Shown one piece after another: positions 34,744 to 43,434 of a stretch of 64,000 nt of DNA (its first letter is position 1; every line of letters starts with the position of its first letter). Origin of the DNA: Streptomyces sp. CB02959 (GTDB lineage: Bacteria; Actinomycetota; Actinomycetes; Streptomycetales; Streptomycetaceae); the NCBI RefSeq assembly GCF_002803155.1, contig NZ_NNBP01000029.1:47484-111483 (forward strand), given 5' to 3'. Below the pieces are notes generated by a model. That model was not told where the DNA came from and did not search any database. It saw only the letters and a program-made list of their open reading frames with translations. The position numbers and the translations under genes were made by a program.

Positions 34744-36351
34744 GTGAATCGAACAGTAGCGCTCGGCGCTGCCGGCACCTTGGTGACCGGCGCGCTCCTC
34801 GCCGGCGCGATAGCCACACCGGCCACCGCCGGCGAGCGGCGTCCCGGCGGCACGACCGAGGCGCGCGGTGTCGCGCTCGCCGCCGCCCGGGCCGCCAAGG
34901 CGGGCATCAAGTGGCAGGACTGCCCCGCCGACTGGGGCTTGAAGGCCCCGATCCAGTGCGGCTACGTCACCGTCCCGCTCGACTACGCCAAGCCGGACGG
35001 CCGGACCATCAAGATCGCCGTCGACCGCGCCGTCGCCACCGGCGGCCCGGAGCAGCGGCAGGGCGCCCTCCTCTACAACCCCGGCGGCCCCGGCGGCTCG
35101 GGCATGCGCTTCCCGGCCCGCATCACCAACAAGAGCGCGCTGTGGGCCAAGACCGCCCAGGCGTACGACTTCGTGGGCTTCGACCCCCGGGGCGTGGGCC
35201 ACTCCGCGCCGATCTCCTGCCAGGACCCGCAGGAGTTCGTCAAGGCCCCCAAGGCCGACCCGGTGCCGGACAGCGCGGCGGACAAGCGCGCCCAGCGCAA
35301 GCTCGCCAAGGACTACGCCCAGGGCTGCCTGGCGCGCACCGGCAGTGCGGTCCTGTCGCAGATGACCACCGCGAACACGGCCCGCGACCTGGACGTGGTC
35401 CGCGCCGCACTGGGCGAGAAGAAGCTCAACTACCTCGGCGTCTCCTACGGCACCTACCTCGGCGCCGTCTACGCCAGCCTCTTCCCGGACCACGTCCGGC
35501 GGATGCTCGTCGACAGCGTCGTCGACCCCTCCCGCGAGAAGGTCTGGTACCAGGCCAACCTCGACCAGGACATCGCCTTCGAGACCCGCTGGGGCGACTG
35601 GAAGAAGTGGGTCGCCAAGAACGACGCCACCTACCACATCGGTGACACGCCCGAGAAGGTCCAGGCCGCCTGGGAGAAGCTGCGCGCCGCCGCCAAGCAG
35701 CACCCCATCGGCGGTGTGGTCGGCCCCGCCGAGCTCACCGGCTTCTTCCAGAACGCGCCGTACTACGACGACTCGTGGGCCGAGGTCGCCGGCGTCTGGA
35801 GCGCGTACCTGGCCGGCAACACCAAGCCGCTGATCGACAACGCCGGTCCGCACCCCGACGACAAGGCCGGCAACATCAAGGCCGAGAACGGCAACGCCGT
35901 CTACACCGCCGTCGAGTGCACCGACACCAAGTGGCCCACCAGCTGGGCCAAGTGGGACCGCGACAACACCCGCATCCACCAGCAGGCACCGTTCATGACC
36001 TGGTCCAACGCCTGGATGAACCTGCCCTGCGCCACCTGGCCGGTCAAGCAGCAGACCCCGGTCGAGGTCAAGACCGGCAAGGGCCTGCCGCCGGTCCTGA
36101 TCGTGCAGAGCACCCGTGACGCGGCGACCCCGTACGGCGGCGCCGTCGAGCTGCACAAGCGGCTCGCGGGTTCCCGCCTGATCACCGAGCGGGACGCCGG
36201 TTCGCACGGCGTCACCGGTCTGGTCAACCCGTGCATCAACAACCGGGTCGACGCGTACTTCCTGAAGGGCACCACGGACCCGAAGGACGTCACGTGCGCC
36301 CCGCACGCCACGCCCGTCCCGGAGAAGCCGACGGCCAAGTCCGCCGGCTGA
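34744..36351 (+). CDS. Secreted alpha/beta-hydrolase, SlpD/SlpE tripeptidyl-aminopeptidase type
   Basis: The 535-residue protein has a signal peptide (NRTVALGAAGTLVTGALLAG, Ala-rich cleavage site) and an alpha/beta-hydrolase fold: YVTVPLDYAKPDGRTI, oxyanion region LLYNPGGPGGSG, FVGFDPRGVGHSAP, nucleophile elbow GVSYGTYLG, and a C-terminal TAP-like part with RDAATPYGGAVE (Asp) and DAGSHGVTG (His). Streptomyces relatives remove tripeptides from secreted proteins or are mycelium-associated. GTG start at 34744. A very strong terminator follows. The conserved Cys in CPADWG, QCGYV and CATWP suggest disulfides. Confidence 0.92.
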   Translation: MNRTVALGAAGTLVTGALLAGAIATPATAGERRPGGTTEARGVALAAARAAKAGIKWQDCPADWGLKAPIQCGYVTVPLDYAKPDGRTIKIAVDRAVATGGPEQRQGALLYNPGGPGGSGMRFPARITNKSALWAKTAQAYDFVGFDPRGVGHSAPISCQDPQEFVKAPKADPVPDSAADKRAQRKLAKDYAQGCLARTGSAVLSQMTTANTARDLDVVRAALGEKKLNYLGVSYGTYLGAVYASLFPDHVRRMLVDSVVDPSREKVWYQANLDQDIAFETRWGDWKKWVAKNDATYHIGDTPEKVQAAWEKLRAAAKQHPIGGVVGPAELTGFFQNAPYYDDSWAEVAGVWSAYLAGNTKPLIDNAGPHPDDKAGNIKAENGNAVYTAVECTDTKWPTSWAKWDRDNTRIHQQAPFMTWSNAWMNLPCATWPVKQQTPVEVKTGKGLPPVLIVQSTRDAATPYGGAVELHKRLAGSRLITERDAGSHGVTGLVNPCINNRVDAYFLKGTTDPKDVTCAPHATPVPEKPTAKSAG

Positions 36352-36358
36352 CCCACCG

Positions 36359-36397
36359 CCGGGGGCGGTCGGGAGGAGCCCTCCCGACCGCCCCCGG
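36359..36397 (+). terminator. Strong hairpin terminator after the peptidase gene
   Basis: A perfect 17-bp stem (36359-36375 with 36381-36397) and 5-base loop, starting 7 bases after the stop. The long GC stem without a U tract is typical of Streptomyces intrinsic terminators. Confidence 0.85.
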
Positions 36398-36498
36398 TCC
36401 TTCGGCGCCCCGCTCGGCTCGCGCGCACCCCGATCGCCGCCTGCGCCCCGGCCACCGCCGGCGGGCGGCCCGGCCGCGCCGCCCGCGGAACCTCGTCG

Positions 36499-37326
36499 TC
36501 AGCCCGGGAACACCGCCGCGAACGCCGCCCTGTTGAGGGAGTCCACCCGGCGGTCCGGCACCGCGAAGACGATACGGGCGAACCACCCCGCGAAGCGGCC
36601 GCCGGACAGCAGGAGCCCCGCGAACGCCCCGGCCACCTGGGCCGGATCGTTGCGGAACACCCCGCACCCCCAGGCCCCGAGCACCAGTTGGCGGTACCCG
36701 CCCGCCGCCGCGACCTCCAGCACCCGCTCGGCCCGCGCCGCCAGCACCGCCGGCAACCGCCCCACCTCGTCCGGCCGCTGCCGGGCGACCACCCCCGCGT
36801 TGGGCGCCGCGGCCGTCAGGAACCCCGCCTCGTAGGGCGCCTCGCGCAGTCGCCCGCGGTCGTCGCGGAACACCGGCACACCGGGGGAGAGGATCACCCG
36901 GTCGCTGTAGAACGGACTCGGGTCGGCCCGGTGCGCCGCGTAGAACTCCGGCGCCGCGCGGACACAGGTGTACAGCGCCGAGCCGCGGCACAGCGCCTCC
37001 TCCTGCGCCTGCGCGCCCTTGAGGTACCCGCCACCGGGGTTGCGCGCCGACGCGAAGTTCAGCACCGCGACCGGACCGGACCCACCGGCCGCCGCCAGCC
37101 GCCCGCCGGCCGTCAGACTGCCCTCCGCCGTCACCTCGAACACCGTCCGCAGACCCGGCGCCGCCCCGGCCACCGCCACCGGCCCCGGCCCGTGCAGCCG
37201 GGTCCCGGCCCGCGCCCGTGCCACCGCCGCCGCGAGGTCCACCGCCCGTCCGTCCGGCGTGCGGTAGCCTCCCGCCGCGACGATCCGCTCCGTCTCCTGC
37301 GCCATCCCGCGCAGCCGGGCGCTCAC
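36499..37326 (-). CDS. TIGR02452-family protein, bacterial-type poly(ADP-ribose) glycohydrolase
   Basis: The 275-residue protein begins SARLRGMAQETERIVAAGGY and contains VLNFASARNPGGGYLKGAQAQ continuing into EEALCRGSALY. The GGG-x(n)-QEE signature belongs to the macrodomain catalytic loop of poly(ADP-ribose) glycohydrolase, in which the adjacent Glu pair cleaves ribose-ribose bonds. The segments LSPGVPVFRD and LVLGAWGCGVFRNDP also fit. Bacterial PARGs reverse ADP-ribosylation after stress or act against toxins. No ADP-ribosyltransferase lies nearby. The GTG at 37326 was used because homologues start with this stretch; an ATG at 37305 is possible. Confidence 0.88.
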   Translation of the reverse strand: MSARLRGMAQETERIVAAGGYRTPDGRAVDLAAAVARARAGTRLHGPGPVAVAGAAPGLRTVFEVTAEGSLTAGGRLAAAGGSGPVAVLNFASARNPGGGYLKGAQAQEEALCRGSALYTCVRAAPEFYAAHRADPSPFYSDRVILSPGVPVFRDDRGRLREAPYEAGFLTAAAPNAGVVARQRPDEVGRLPAVLAARAERVLEVAAAGGYRQLVLGAWGCGVFRNDPAQVAGAFAGLLLSGGRFAGWFARIVFAVPDRRVDSLNRAAFAAVFPG

Positions 37327-37598
37327 CGGCGCCGCCCCCGTATCCGTACGTTCACGGAGCTCACCGTAGGGGCGGCCGCCGCGCTCCGCGAACGGTTATC
37401 CCGCCCGCCCCGGCCCGGTCCGGCCCCGCGCATCCGCGGACCCGTCCGGGCGACCGCACGGCGTGGCCGCTTGTGCGCCGGGGCACGGCGGGATGGCCTG
37501 GGGCCGCCGGGCGCCGTCCGCAGTCCCCGCCGGGCGCCGGCCCCCGCCCACCGCGTGACCCCACCGGGCCACCGCCCCGAGCGTTCCAGGAGACCCTG

Positions 37599-38012
37599 AT
37601 GCCCGTGAGCCGCCGACGCCGAATCCCCCGTACCGCCCTGGCGGCGGGCGTGACCGTGGCGCTGTGCACCGCACTCGGCGCGGCGTCGGCCCGCGCCGCC
37701 GCTCCGGACGCCGCCGACGGCCTCTTCCTGACCGTGTCCGGCGCCGGCGACACCTGGATCCACGGGGTACGGCTCAGCTGCCCGGACACCCGCGGCACCC
37801 ATCCGCACGGCGCCGCCGCCTGCGACGCGCTGGCCTCGGCCCACGGCGATCTGGACGCCCTGCGGGGCGAGCCGCACGTCTGCACCCGGGAGTACGACCC
37901 GGTGACCGTCACCGCCTCCGGCAGCTGGCGGGGCGCGCCCGTCCACTGGCACCGGGCGTACCCCAACGCCTGCACCATGGACGCCGCCACCGGCCCGCTG
38001 TTCCGCTTCTGA
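37599..38012 (+). CDS. Subtilisin-inhibitor-like (SSI) secreted protease inhibitor
   Basis: The 137-residue precursor has a signal peptide (VSRRRRIPRTALAAGVTVAL to about Ala35) and the SSI fold: GTHPHGAAACDALASAHGDL, then VCTREYDPVTVTASGSW and YPNACTMDAATGPLF. The four Cys (61, 75, 95, 125) fit the two SSI disulfides. Aligning CTREYDPV with CPMVYDPV of SSI puts Arg97 at the P1 position, predicting trypsin-like rather than subtilisin-like specificity. Streptomyces secrete such dimeric inhibitors to restrain their own proteases in development; secreted peptidase genes lie near in this window. ATG at 37599 with AGGAG upstream. Confidence 0.93.
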   Translation: MPVSRRRRIPRTALAAGVTVALCTALGAASARAAAPDAADGLFLTVSGAGDTWIHGVRLSCPDTRGTHPHGAAACDALASAHGDLDALRGEPHVCTREYDPVTVTASGSWRGAPVHWHRAYPNACTMDAATGPLFRF

Positions 38013-38060
38013 CGCCCGCCCCGGCCGCCGACCGGGGGCGGCGGCATCCCGCGCCGCGGC

Positions 38061-38219
38061 TCAGATCCGCCGCGCGGTCAGCACGCCGACCGTGAGCAGC
38101 GCCAGCACCACCCACAGGAACCAGACCCAGCCGTTGCCGCCCAACGCCACGGTGTAGGCGGTCGCCGCCACCAATCCGCACACCGTGCACACGGCCATCG
38201 TCCTGGCAGATCCGGGCAT
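38061..38219 (-). CDS. Small membrane protein, 52 residues
   Basis: A short minus-strand gene translates as MPGSARTMAVCTVCGLVAAT, then AYTVALGGNGWVWFLWVVLA and LLTVGVLTARRI. It has a perfect GGAGG Shine-Dalgarno 7 bases before the ATG, uniform G/C third positions and two hydrophobic segments (residues 8-26 and 31-48) joined by a Gly-Asn-Gly turn. This is the profile of a real two-span membrane protein. It lies downstream of the CtaG-like gene on the same strand, but with a hairpin between them. Function unknown. Confidence 0.7.
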   Translation of the reverse strand: MPGSARTMAVCTVCGLVAATAYTVALGGNGWVWFLWVVLALLTVGVLTARRI

Positions 38220-38259
38220 ACCCGCAACCTCCTCACGGCGGCCGTGGGCACAACGCCGC

Positions 38260-38298
38260 GGGCCGCGGCCAGGAGACCATCGTCCCCGGCCGCGGCCC
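38260..38298 (-). terminator. Hairpin after the CtaG-like gene
   Basis: GGGCCGCGGCC (38260-38270) pairs with GGCCGCGGCCC (38288-38298), an 11-bp perfect stem with a 17-base loop, about 65 bases beyond the stop of the CtaG-like gene and before the small membrane-protein gene. Confidence 0.6.
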
Positions 38299-38363
38299 GT
38301 GCCGCCAGATGACCGACCGGGCGGCGGCGGCCGCTCCGGCCCGCCGCGCCCCGTCGGCGCCCG

Positions 38364-39323
38364 CTACCGCCCCCGTGCGTTGAGCGACGCCAGATAGGCG
38401 TTGTAGTCCGCCAGGTCCTTGTCCCCGTTGCGGTCCGCGGCCCGGTCGGCGCGCTGCGAGGTGCGCTCCTCGGACTTGTACCACTGGAAGACCAGCGCGA
38501 TCAGCACCACCACCGAGGGGATCTCGCTGAACGCCCAGGCGATCCCGCCGGCCGCCTGCTGGTCGCCCAGCGCGTCGATGCCCAGCGAGGCCGGCGGGTG
38601 CAGGAAGGTGTCCACCATCGGCTCGGACGCCATCATCAGCGCGATCCCGAAGAACGCGTGGAACGGCATCCCGGCGAACAGCTCCAGCATCCGCATCACG
38701 TACCCCGGCCGGTGCGGGCCCGGGTCCACGCCCATGATCGGCCAGAAGAAGACCAGACCCACCGCCAGGAAGTGCACCATCATCGCGATGTGCCCGGCCC
38801 GGGACTGCATCAGGAAGTCGAACAGCGGCGAGAAGTACAGCGCGTAGAGGCTCGCGATGAACAGCGGGATGGTGAACGCCGGGTGCGTGATGATCCGCAT
38901 GTACCGGCTGTGCAGCAGCGCCACCAGCAACTCGCGCGGCCCCTTGCGGCCCCGTCCGGCGGTCGGCAGGGCGCGCAGCGCCAGCGTCACCGGCGCCCCG
39001 AGCAGCAGCAGGATCGGCGAGAGCATGCTGACGATCATGTGCTGGACCATGTGGACGCTGAACATCGCCATGCCGTAGTCGTTCAGCTTGGTGCACATCG
39101 ACACCGCCACCGTCAGTACGCCCAGCACCCAGGCGACGACCCGGCCCATCGGCCACCCGTCGCCGCGCCGCCGCAGCCGGACCACGGCCCAGCAGTAGAG
39201 CGCCAGCCCCAGCAGGCAGCCGACCAGAAAGAACGGATCACCTCCGAACTCCAGGCCCCGCCCCAGCGTGAACGGCGGCAGATCCATGTTCATGCCGTCC
39301 ATGCCGTGCCCGCTGTGATGCAT
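38364..39323 (-). CDS. CtaG-like cytochrome c oxidase assembly membrane protein
   Basis: The 319-residue protein has about seven hydrophobic segments and fits the caa3-type CtaG family, involved in copper delivery for cytochrome oxidase assembly in Gram-positive bacteria. FSVHMVQHMIVSMLSPILLL holds the conserved His pair near a membrane edge, and HFLAVGLVFFWPIMGVDPGP and FFGIALMMASEP are further family segments. The N-terminus MHHSGHGMDGMNMDLPP is rich in His and Met, consistent with Cu(I)/Cu(II) binding. The ATG at 39323 was chosen over the upstream start because AGGAG stands 9 bases before it. The cytoplasmic C-terminus is charged. Confidence 0.88.
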   Translation of the reverse strand: MHHSGHGMDGMNMDLPPFTLGRGLEFGGDPFFLVGCLLGLALYCWAVVRLRRRGDGWPMGRVVAWVLGVLTVAVSMCTKLNDYGMAMFSVHMVQHMIVSMLSPILLLLGAPVTLALRALPTAGRGRKGPRELLVALLHSRYMRIITHPAFTIPLFIASLYALYFSPLFDFLMQSRAGHIAMMVHFLAVGLVFFWPIMGVDPGPHRPGYVMRMLELFAGMPFHAFFGIALMMASEPMVDTFLHPPASLGIDALGDQQAAGGIAWAFSEIPSVVVLIALVFQWYKSEERTSQRADRAADRNGDKDLADYNAYLASLNARGR

Positions 39324-39368
39324 CCGCTCGCTCCTGATTCGTACCAATGCTCCGGAGGCAAGCGTAGA

Positions 39369-39402
39369 GGCGCCCCCGGCCGGTGCAGCGGCCGGGGGCG
39401 CC
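39369..39402 (-). terminator. Hairpin terminator after pfkA
   Basis: GGCGCCCCCGGCC (39369-39381) pairs with GGCCGGGGGCGCC (39390-39402), a 13-bp perfect stem with an 8-base loop, about 40 bases beyond the pfkA stop. Confidence 0.8.
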
Positions 39403-39441
39403 CCGAACGGATCCGAACCCCGCGGGTGGGCTATCGGCGGA

Positions 39442-40467
39442 TCACAGCACGCACTCGGCCTCGTCGTAGCGCTCGGCGGGCACCGTCTTCAGGCTCGCCA
39501 CCGCCTCCGCGAGCGGCACCAACGTGATCTCCGTACCGCGCAGCGCGGTCATCATCCCGAACTCCCCGCGGTGCGCGGCCTCCACCGCGTGCCAGCCGAA
39601 GCGGGTGGCCAGCACCCGGTCGTACGCGGTGGGCGTCCCGCCGCGCTGGACATGGCCGAGGATGACCGGACGGGCCTCCTTGCCGAGCCGGCTCTCCAGC
39701 TCCAGCGACAACTGCCGGGCCACACCGGCGAACCGCTCGTGGCCGTACACGTCCGTGCCGCCCACGTCGAACGACATGGTGCCCTCGCGCGGCTTGGCGC
39801 CCTCCGCGACCACCACGATCGCGAACTTCTTGCCGGCCTCGAACCGCTCCGCGACCCGGGCGGTCAGCTCCTCGATGTCGAACGGCCGCTCCGGCACCAC
39901 GATCGCGTGCGCACCGGCCGCCATCCCCGAGTGCAGCGCGATCCAGCCGGTGTGCCGCCCCATCACCTCGACGATCATCACCCGCTGGTGCGACTCGGCG
40001 GTGGTCTTGAGCCGGTCCAGCGCCTCGGTCGCCACGCCCACCGCGGTGTCGAAGCCGAACGTGACGTCGGTGACGGCGATGTCGTTGTCGATGGTCTTCG
40101 GCACGCCGACGATCGGCAGCCCGGCGTCCGACAGCAGCCGGGCCGCCTTCAGCGTGCCCTCACCGCCGATCGGGATGATCGCGTCCAGCCCCAGCTCCGC
40201 GACGTGGCCGCGGGCCCGCTCCACGCCGTCCCGCAGGTGGGCGGGCTGCACCCGCGACGAGCCGAGGATGGTCCCGCCGCGCGCCAGGATGCCGCCGACG
40301 GCGTCCAGGTCGAGCTTGCGGTAATCGCACTCCAGCAGGCCCTTCCAGCCGTCCTTGAAGCCGATCACCTCATCCCCGTGGTCGGCGGTGGCACGGTGGA
40401 CGACGGACCGGATGACGGCGTTCAGGCCGGGGCAGTCGCCGCCGGACGTGAGGACACCAATTCGCAT
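39442..40467 (-). CDS. pfkA: 6-Phosphofructokinase
   Basis: Pfk phosphorylates fructose 6-phosphate to the 1,6-bisphosphate, the committed step of glycolysis. The 341-residue enzyme starts MRIGVLTSGGDCPGLNAVIR and shows IPIGGEGTLKAA, the catalytic PKTIDNDIAVTD and MGRHTGWIALHSG. The Gly in GGEGT, where pyrophosphate-dependent relatives carry Asp, indicates ATP as phosphoryl donor, as in the studied Streptomyces enzymes of this actinobacterial subgroup. The start at 40467 gives the family length. Monocistronic, with its own terminator. Confidence 0.95.
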   Translation of the reverse strand: MRIGVLTSGGDCPGLNAVIRSVVHRATADHGDEVIGFKDGWKGLLECDYRKLDLDAVGGILARGGTILGSSRVQPAHLRDGVERARGHVAELGLDAIIPIGGEGTLKAARLLSDAGLPIVGVPKTIDNDIAVTDVTFGFDTAVGVATEALDRLKTTAESHQRVMIVEVMGRHTGWIALHSGMAAGAHAIVVPERPFDIEELTARVAERFEAGKKFAIVVVAEGAKPREGTMSFDVGGTDVYGHERFAGVARQLSLELESRLGKEARPVILGHVQRGGTPTAYDRVLATRFGWHAVEAAHRGEFGMMTALRGTEITLVPLAEAVASLKTVPAERYDEAECVL

Positions 40468-40598
40468 TGTTCGTAGTAACCCATCGCAACTCAACCGGAC
40501 GCCCGGACCCCGTCGTCCGGTTGGATTCCGCTCAGCCTACAAGCGCGCGGCGCCCCGGGGCACGGGCGACCGGAGTGCGGACGCCGGCGTACGGAAAA

Positions 40599-40634
40599 CG
40601 GCCGGATCCGGGTCGGCTGACCCGGATCCGGCCG
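40599..40634 (-). terminator. Hairpin terminator of the murT-gatD operon
   Basis: A perfect 16-bp stem (40599-40614 with 40619-40634) and 4-base GGCT loop, beginning 19 bases past the gatD stop in the reading direction. Confidence 0.85.
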
Positions 40635-40652
40635 TCGCGGGACCGGTATCCG

Positions 40653-41381
40653 TCAGGCGGTCTGCGTCGCCGCCGTGATCCGCTCCTGGCGCAGCTCCTC
40701 GTACCACCGGTCGTCGGCCGGCGGCAGCGCGTTGACGTCCAGCGCCAGCTTGATCAGCAGGTCCGCGATGTGCGGGTTGCGGGCCATCACCGGGCCGTGC
40801 ATGTACGTCCCGAAGACGGTGTCGTTCCACGCGCCCTCGTGGCCGTCGCCGACACCGTTGCCGTTGCCGAACCGGACCGTGGCGAACGGCCGGGCGGTCT
40901 GCCCCAGGTGCGTCACGCCCTGGTGGTTCTCGAAACCGGTCAGCGGCGGCAGCCCCAGCTGCGGGTCGATGTCGGCGAGTACGTCACCGACGCACCGCTC
41001 GCCCTCGCCGCGGGTGCTCACCACGTCCAGCAGCCCCAGTCCCTGCTGCCGCTCACCGAGGTCGTTGATGAACTCGTGGCCCAGGATCTGGTAGCCGGCG
41101 CACACCGAGAAGACGATCGCGCCGTTGGAGACCGCGCGGTCCAGGCCGCCGTCGCGGATCAGCCGCTCGGCCGCCAGCCGCTGCGGCCGGTCCTCGCCGC
41201 CGCCGATCAGGTAGATGTCCCCGGAAGTGGGGATCTGCTGGTCGGACCGGACGTCGAGGCGCTGGACGTCCAGGCCGCGCTGCCGTGCCCGCCGCTCCAC
41301 CACCAGGACGTTGCCCTGGTCGCCGTAGGTGCTGAGCAGGTCCGGGTAGATCCACACCACGCGCAGGCTGTTGTCACTCAT
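40653..41381 (-). CDS. gatD: Lipid II isoglutaminyl synthase, glutaminase subunit
   Basis: GatD releases ammonia from glutamine for MurT, which amidates the D-Glu of lipid II. The 242-residue CobB/CobQ-like glutamine amidotransferase has the nucleophile Cys in FSVCAGYQILGHEF and the His in GTYMHGPVMARNP. It starts LRVVWIYPDLLSTYGDQGN, typical of GatD. It lies 38 bases after murT on the same strand, the usual MurT-GatD pair of Gram-positive bacteria. Amidation is important for peptidoglycan cross-linking. Confidence 0.95.
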   Translation of the reverse strand: MSDNSLRVVWIYPDLLSTYGDQGNVLVVERRARQRGLDVQRLDVRSDQQIPTSGDIYLIGGGEDRPQRLAAERLIRDGGLDRAVSNGAIVFSVCAGYQILGHEFINDLGERQQGLGLLDVVSTRGEGERCVGDVLADIDPQLGLPPLTGFENHQGVTHLGQTARPFATVRFGNGNGVGDGHEGAWNDTVFGTYMHGPVMARNPHIADLLIKLALDVNALPPADDRWYEELRQERITAATQTA

Positions 41382-41419
41382 GCTCGCTCGTCCTTGTCGC
41401 TGTTGTCCGTGGGATCGCA

Positions 41420-42658
41420 TTAGTTCCCCACTCGCCGGCGCAGGTCCTGGAAGGCCGTGTAGTTGGCGATGACTTCGATCCGTCCGGGCGGCGCCATCCG
41501 GACGGCGTCGTCGAGGGTCTCGCACACCTCGAAGTCGAGCCCGGCGACCTCCAGGCGCACCGCCAGGTCCAGCTTGCGGTCGCCCAGCACGAAGATCGGG
41601 TGCCCGGCCAGCCGGGTGTAGTCCACGTCCCACAGCCAGGAGGTGTCGGTGCCGTCCGCCCCGCGGGCGTTCACCGACATGATCACGGGCGTCGGCGGCC
41701 CGTCGATCAGCGAGAAGGTCTCCAGCCAGCCGGCCGGGTTCTTCGCCAGCAGCAGCCGCAGCTCCCGCTCCGCGAAGGTGACCACGTCGTAGCGGCCGGC
41801 GACGGCCTGCACCGCGAACATCCGCTCCAGGGCGACCTGCGGGGGCACGCCGAAGGCGGCCGCGACGGCGGCGGAGGAGGTGGCGTTCGCCTTGTTGGCG
41901 CGGCCCGGCAGCTGGAGCTTGATCGGCCAGGCGCTGCCGTGCGGGTCGAGGACGTGGTCGCCGGAGAGCGCCCAGCTGGGCGTCGGACGGCGGAAGCCGC
42001 ACTCGGCGCAGAACCAGTCGTCGCCCGGGCGCTGCATGACGCCGCCGCACGAGGGGCACGACCAGGCGTCGTCCTTCCACTCCTGCCCGGCGGCGACCCA
42101 GACCACGTTCGCCGACGACGAGGCCGCCCAGACGATCAGCGGGTCGTCGGCGTTGGCGATGATCAGCGCCTTGGAGCCCGACAGGCCCTCGCGCCACTTC
42201 TCGGCCAGCATCCGGGTCTCGGCGGCCCGGTCGAGCTGGTCCCGGGAGAGGTTCAGCAGCGCTATGGCCTTCGGAGTGACGTCCCGGGCCACCGTGGCCA
42301 GGTACTTCTCGTCGACCTCGATGACGCCGTACTTGGCGTCCGAGCCGCCCGCCAGCGCCGAGGTGATGCCCGCGGGCATGTTGGCGCCCAGCGCGTTGGA
42401 GACCACCGGGCCACTGGCCCGCAGCGCCTCGGCGATCAGCCGGGTGGTGGTCGTCTTGCCGTTGGTGGCGGACACCAGGACCACGTCCAGGTGCCTGGCC
42501 AGCGCGGCCAGCAGGTCCGGGTCGAGCTTGAGCGCCACCTTGCCGCCGATCACCGACCCGCTGCCGCGGCCCGCCGCGCGCGACACCGCTGCCGCGGCCT
42601 TGCCGGCCGTCACGGCCAGCTTGGCCCGCGGCGACAGCGGCTCCGTGTTGCCTGCCAT
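41420..42658 (-). CDS. murT: Lipid II isoglutaminyl synthase, MurT ligase subunit
   Basis: MurT is a Mur-ligase-like ATPase that, with GatD, converts the alpha-carboxyl of D-Glu in lipid II to an amide. The 412-residue protein contains the Mur P-loop VSATNGKTTTTRL, NLSRDQLDRAAE and a Cys4 zinc ribbon (CPSCGG and CAECGF), a MurT hallmark. The C-terminal DUF1727-like domain carries MSVNARGADGTDTSWLWDVD, with the Asp assigned to ammonia use. The ATG at 42658 follows AAGGAGG. First gene of the operon. Confidence 0.95.
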   Translation of the reverse strand: MAGNTEPLSPRAKLAVTAGKAAAAVSRAAGRGSGSVIGGKVALKLDPDLLAALARHLDVVLVSATNGKTTTTRLIAEALRASGPVVSNALGANMPAGITSALAGGSDAKYGVIEVDEKYLATVARDVTPKAIALLNLSRDQLDRAAETRMLAEKWREGLSGSKALIIANADDPLIVWAASSSANVVWVAAGQEWKDDAWSCPSCGGVMQRPGDDWFCAECGFRRPTPSWALSGDHVLDPHGSAWPIKLQLPGRANKANATSSAAVAAAFGVPPQVALERMFAVQAVAGRYDVVTFAERELRLLLAKNPAGWLETFSLIDGPPTPVIMSVNARGADGTDTSWLWDVDYTRLAGHPIFVLGDRKLDLAVRLEVAGLDFEVCETLDDAVRMAPPGRIEVIANYTAFQDLRRRVGN

Positions 42659-42846
42659 CGTCTCAGATCCTCCTTGCATCCGGCGCACCCCTTGCCCTGA
42701 GGCTGCCGGAAGAGTGCGCCTCCTCCGCGACCATCGACCGTCCGGAGGCTGTCGGTCGGGGATCAGCCTATCGAGATCCGGCGGCGGGCCCGAACCCCGC
42801 CACCTCCGCGACGTTCTCCGGAATGCCCGGCCCGTACCCTGGGCGC

Positions 42847-43416
42847 ATGCGCCACCGCACCATCCCCGGCAGTTCCGGCCGCCCCCGTCCGCTGCGCCTT
42901 TACGGCGATCCCGTCCTCACCCGTCCCTGCGAGGACGTCACCGCCTTCGACGGCGAACTGGCCTCGCTGGTCGAGGACATGTACGCGACGATGTACGCCG
43001 CGAACGGGGTGGGCCTGGCCGCCAACCAGGTCGGCGTGCCCCTGCGGGTCTTCGTCTACGACTGCCCCGACGACGAGGACCGCCGGCACCTGGGGCACAT
43101 CGTCAACCCCCGCCTGGTCGAAGCGGACGGGCCGGTGATCCGGGGGCCGGAGGGCTGTCTGTCGCTGCCCGGTATCGAGGCCGGCACCCCGCGTCACGAC
43201 CACGCCGTCGTGACCGGCTTCGACGTCACCGGCGCACCGGTGACGGTGACCGGCACCGGATTCTTCGCCCGCTGCCTCCAGCACGAGTGCGACCACCTCG
43301 GCGGCGGCCTCTACGTCGACCGGCTCACCGGTCTGCGGCGGCGCCGGGCACTGCGTGCGGCGGCCCGGGCCCCGTGGGCGGCGGCGACGGAGGACCGGGC
43401 GGCGGCACCGGCCTGA
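42847..43416 (+). CDS. def: Peptide deformylase
   Basis: Def removes the formyl group from nascent proteins using an Fe(II)-type metal. The 189-residue protein has the three family motifs: GVGLAANQVG, EGCLSLP with the metal Cys, and QHECDHLGG with the two metal His and the catalytic Glu. Its last position is Gly where classical enzymes have D/N-G, as in type 1B actinobacterial paralogues. The Arg/Ala-rich C-terminus is an extension. Streptomyces carry several def genes; this is probably an extra copy rather than the one beside fmt. Start ATG 42847. Confidence 0.92.
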   Translation: MRHRTIPGSSGRPRPLRLYGDPVLTRPCEDVTAFDGELASLVEDMYATMYAANGVGLAANQVGVPLRVFVYDCPDDEDRRHLGHIVNPRLVEADGPVIRGPEGCLSLPGIEAGTPRHDHAVVTGFDVTGAPVTVTGTGFFARCLQHECDHLGGGLYVDRLTGLRRRRALRAAARAPWAAATEDRAAAPA

Positions 43417-43434
43417 CGCCGGCCGCCCGGAATC

